This document shows positions 62,239 through 64,000 of a DNA stretch of 64,000 bases, piece by piece. This DNA is from Pseudomonas parakoreensis (GTDB lineage Bacteria; Pseudomonadota; Gammaproteobacteria; Pseudomonadales; Pseudomonadaceae): positions 186,001-250,000 of the forward strand of contig NZ_BQHY01000003.1 in assembly GCF_021602155.1 (NCBI RefSeq), read 5' to 3'. Under the pieces are notes generated by a model. The model ran no database searches, had not been told where the DNA came from, and worked only from the letters and a program-made list of their open reading frames with translations. The position numbers and the translations under genes were made by a program. How positions within the stretch are numbered: position 1 is the stretch's first letter; every line of letters starts with the position of its first letter.

Positions 62239-62262
62239 GCCGAGTCTTGATGAGAAGAGCTT

Positions 62263-62397
62263 TTGTGGCGAGGGAGCTTGCTCCCGCTGGGCTGCGGAGC
62301 GGCCCTGAACCCTGAGGCCTTGTTGTGTCAGGCATGCCTTGTTGGCTGGATTTGCGACTGCTGCGCAGTCGAGCGGGAGCAAGCTCCCTCGCCACAG
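62263..62397. repeat. REP-type inverted repeat, TGTGGCGAGGGAGCTTGCTC family
   Basis: TGTGGCGAGGGAGCTTGCTC and its complement (ending GCTCCCTCGCCACA) bound a 135-base unit; each arm is an internal hairpin (GGGAGCTTGCTCCC). It lies between convergent genes and shares its GTGGCGAGGG outer part with the copy at 39856. Confidence 0.9.
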
Positions 62398-62430
62398 AAT
62401 CTGTGTTGAGCAGGTAGATTGGGGTGGATT

Positions 62431-62458
62431 CTTCGCGAGCAGGCTCGCTCCCACAGGG
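62431..62458. repeat. Single REP arm, GTGGGAGCGAGC family
   Basis: CTTCGCGAGCAGGCTCGCTC followed by CCACAGG matches the family seen at 9674 and 22085. Confidence 0.8.
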
Positions 62459-62494
62459 GTTGTGTAAACCTTGGGGGAGCGGGCCTGTTTTGGT

Positions 62495-63895
62495 TCAGGC
62501 CTGGCTGAACTGCGAGGCCAGTTCGCGCAGCAGGACTTCGGCTTCGAGGACTTTACTGACCACGTCATTGGCTTTGTCGCGGGTCAGGCCGACGCGTTCG
62601 AGCAGGGCGTCGGGGATGTCTTCGTCGGGGCCGGAGCCGATGCCGCGACTGCGCAGCAGGCGCACGGCCAGGCAGACGAGGTTCGGGTATTCGGCGTAGG
62701 CGCCGTCGTAGCTTGGGTCGTGCTGGAAGCGCAGGGCGGTGGCCAGTTCATCGGGCATGTCCCAGTAGCGCATCAGCCACGAGCCGATCTGTTCGCGGCT
62801 GATGCCCAACAGGTGCTGCTCGATGTAGCTGTGGCACAGGTGCGGGTTGACCTCCAGGTGGCGGCAGATCAGCGAGAAGTGCGGCGGGAACACGTGGGCC
62901 AGCAGCAGGTAGCCGAAGTTGTGCAGCAGACCGGCCAGATAGGTCAGGCCGGCTTCCGGGCGCTGGGCGCGCGGCATGGCGCGGGTCAGGCCTTCGATGA
63001 CGGCGGCGGTGTAGATCGATTGCTGCCAGTACGGCGTGGTGTGTTGCGGATGGTCCTTCGGCAGGCTCAGGGTCTTGCCGAGGGCCAGGCCCAGCGCGAG
63101 GTTGATCACCAGATCGAAACCCAGCACGCGAACGATCGCGTCTTCCACCGAGCGGATCTTGCCTGGCGAGGCGTAGTACGGCGACGCCGCCCAGCTCACC
63201 ACTTGTGCAGCCAGCGCCGGGTCGGTTTCGACCACGCCGGTGATGTCGTCGATGGTGGCGTTGGGGTCGACGCGCAGCTTGATGATTTTTTGCGCCGTCT
63301 CGGCCAGCGGTGGAATCTCGATGGTCGCTTCCAGACGCTGCTGGATCCGGCGTGCAGTGAACGCCTGCACGGCCTGGGTAATTTCCTCGCGGTCATCGTC
63401 GGGGCGATCGAGGTTCGGGCGGATGCTGCTCAGGGCTTCGCCGAAGTTGGCGGCGCTGGCCTTGGTCAGCATGGTCTTGAAGGCTTCGCTGGTGATTTCC
63501 AGCAGCACGCCCGGCTCGCCAGAGTTGATCAGCAGCTTCGGCTCGCGCAGCAGGCTTTCTTCGTAGAGGCACGGCGAACTGGTGAGTGCCGGCAGGCCCG
63601 GCAGCAGGCTCAGGCTGTGTTTGCCGAGCATCTTTTCCAGGCGCTCGGTGGACACGGCGGTCAGGCGCCGGCCCGTCAGTTCGGCGAGGCGGTTGAGGTC
63701 GAGCAACTGGCTCTGCGGAAACAGCACCATCAGCGCGCCCACGGCGTCGTCCAGCAACACGGCTTGTACCTTGCGCGAAGCATTGAGGCCGTGGTGGTCG
63801 AGCACTTCTTCGTAGGCGATACCCAGCTTGCCGAGCAGCAGCCGAATTACAGACGGCGCGTGCGGGGGTTCGGGGGCGAGAGCTGCGTCAGTCAT
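62495..63895 (-). CDS. HDOD-domain protein with YbaK-like N-terminal region
   Basis: A 466-residue protein. The N-terminal part (about 20-165; AVLLDDAVGALMVLFPQSQLLD, LTGRRLTAVS) resembles an aminoacyl-tRNA deacylase/YbaK fold. The C-terminal part (about 200-455) is an HDOD domain (IEIPPLAETAQKIIKLRVDPN, TDPALAAQVVSWAAS, LAGLLHNFGYLLL). HDOD proteins usually act in signalling without phosphodiesterase activity. The ATG at 63895 is chosen over 63919 because it gives MTDAALAPEP. Counterparts adjoin the SCP2-like gene in P. aeruginosa (from memory). Confidence 0.85.
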   Translation of the reverse strand: MTDAALAPEPPHAPSVIRLLLGKLGIAYEEVLDHHGLNASRKVQAVLLDDAVGALMVLFPQSQLLDLNRLAELTGRRLTAVSTERLEKMLGKHSLSLLPGLPALTSSPCLYEESLLREPKLLINSGEPGVLLEITSEAFKTMLTKASAANFGEALSSIRPNLDRPDDDREEITQAVQAFTARRIQQRLEATIEIPPLAETAQKIIKLRVDPNATIDDITGVVETDPALAAQVVSWAASPYYASPGKIRSVEDAIVRVLGFDLVINLALGLALGKTLSLPKDHPQHTTPYWQQSIYTAAVIEGLTRAMPRAQRPEAGLTYLAGLLHNFGYLLLAHVFPPHFSLICRHLEVNPHLCHSYIEQHLLGISREQIGSWLMRYWDMPDELATALRFQHDPSYDGAYAEYPNLVCLAVRLLRSRGIGSGPDEDIPDALLERVGLTRDKANDVVSKVLEAEVLLRELASQFSQA

Positions 63896-63926
63896 GGTCT
63901 GTATCCGTTTTTGAAACAATGGCAGG

Positions 63927-63932
63927 AGTATA
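63927..63932 (-). promoter_or_regulatory. Probable -10 box of the HDOD gene
   Basis: TATACT on the minus strand lies 31 bases upstream of the start codon. No consensus -35 stands at the ideal spacing. The last 60 bases of the window hold only the possible end of another minus-strand gene. Confidence 0.4.
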
Positions 63933-64000
63933 ACCAGCTCTGTCGGAACGATCCTTCACAAACTGCGACGGTGCTCACACTTGGCCGTATTGCTGCCCAT

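Noticed and set aside
63956-64000. Possible end of another minus-strand gene at the window edge
   Set aside because: More than one frame is open over these few bases and none shows a recognisable C-terminus.

Overview
The window comes from a Pseudomonas chromosome, most likely the P. fluorescens group. The G+C is high. The order pstS-pstC-pstA-pstB-phoU, response regulator, M23 peptidase, CNNM/CorC protein, phoR-phoB, ubiA-ubiC, rubredoxin, rubredoxin reductase, HU matches, from memory, the conserved Pseudomonas gene order. The intergenic gaps carry several families of REP-type palindromes typical of this group. No tRNA, rRNA, integrase, transposase or CRISPR array was seen.

Region 1 (1-8.45 kb), housekeeping: a HypT-like LysR regulator; purE-purK behind a leader with two tandem terminator-like hairpins; a GlsB/YeaQ membrane protein; a DUF3299 protein; a hexose-6-phosphate mutarotase; a YciA-type thioesterase; an MHS-type transporter. 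A two-gene module on the minus strand follows: an Xre-HTH/ImmA-IrrE metallopeptidase with an overlapping PIN protein, behind a perfect inverted-repeat operator.

Region 2 (8.5-25.6 kb), phosphate regulon and neighbours: pstSCAB-phoU, the phoBR two-component system, and Pho-box-like sites upstream of pstS, pstC and phoB. One extra site faces the divergent secreted COG4315 protein. Ubiquinone genes, the rubredoxin pair and HU complete the block.

Region 3 (26-55.3 kb), a type VI secretion locus: the order tssA-B-C-E-F-G-H, sfa, small lipoprotein, fha, tssJ-K-L-M, stp, stk, vgrG is that of the P. aeruginosa H2-type cluster. No hcp is present. A CsrA/RsmA-type motif overlaps the tssA start. Two cargo cassettes interrupt or follow the core and are visibly AT-richer. 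One is PAAR, a DUF6402-like protein and a single-TM protein, between tssE and tssF. The other, after vgrG, is a 956-residue multidomain putative peptidoglycan hydrolase with an overlapping secreted partner.

Region 4 (55.5-60.9 kb): a same-strand run of small exported proteins, several of them lysozyme-inhibitor-like (three with LprI/DUF1311 domains, one XAC2610-like), plus two paralogues of an unrecognised family. Together with the lysozyme-like effector this looks like a bank of immunity or inhibitor genes. It is the most interesting part of the window.

Region 5 (60.9-64 kb): a DUF6124 gene with an elaborately structured 5' leader RNA, a small SCP2-like protein and an HDOD-domain protein. 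HU and the last two genes are neighbours in P. aeruginosa (from memory), so the stretch from about 26.0 to 61.6 kb behaves like an inserted island.
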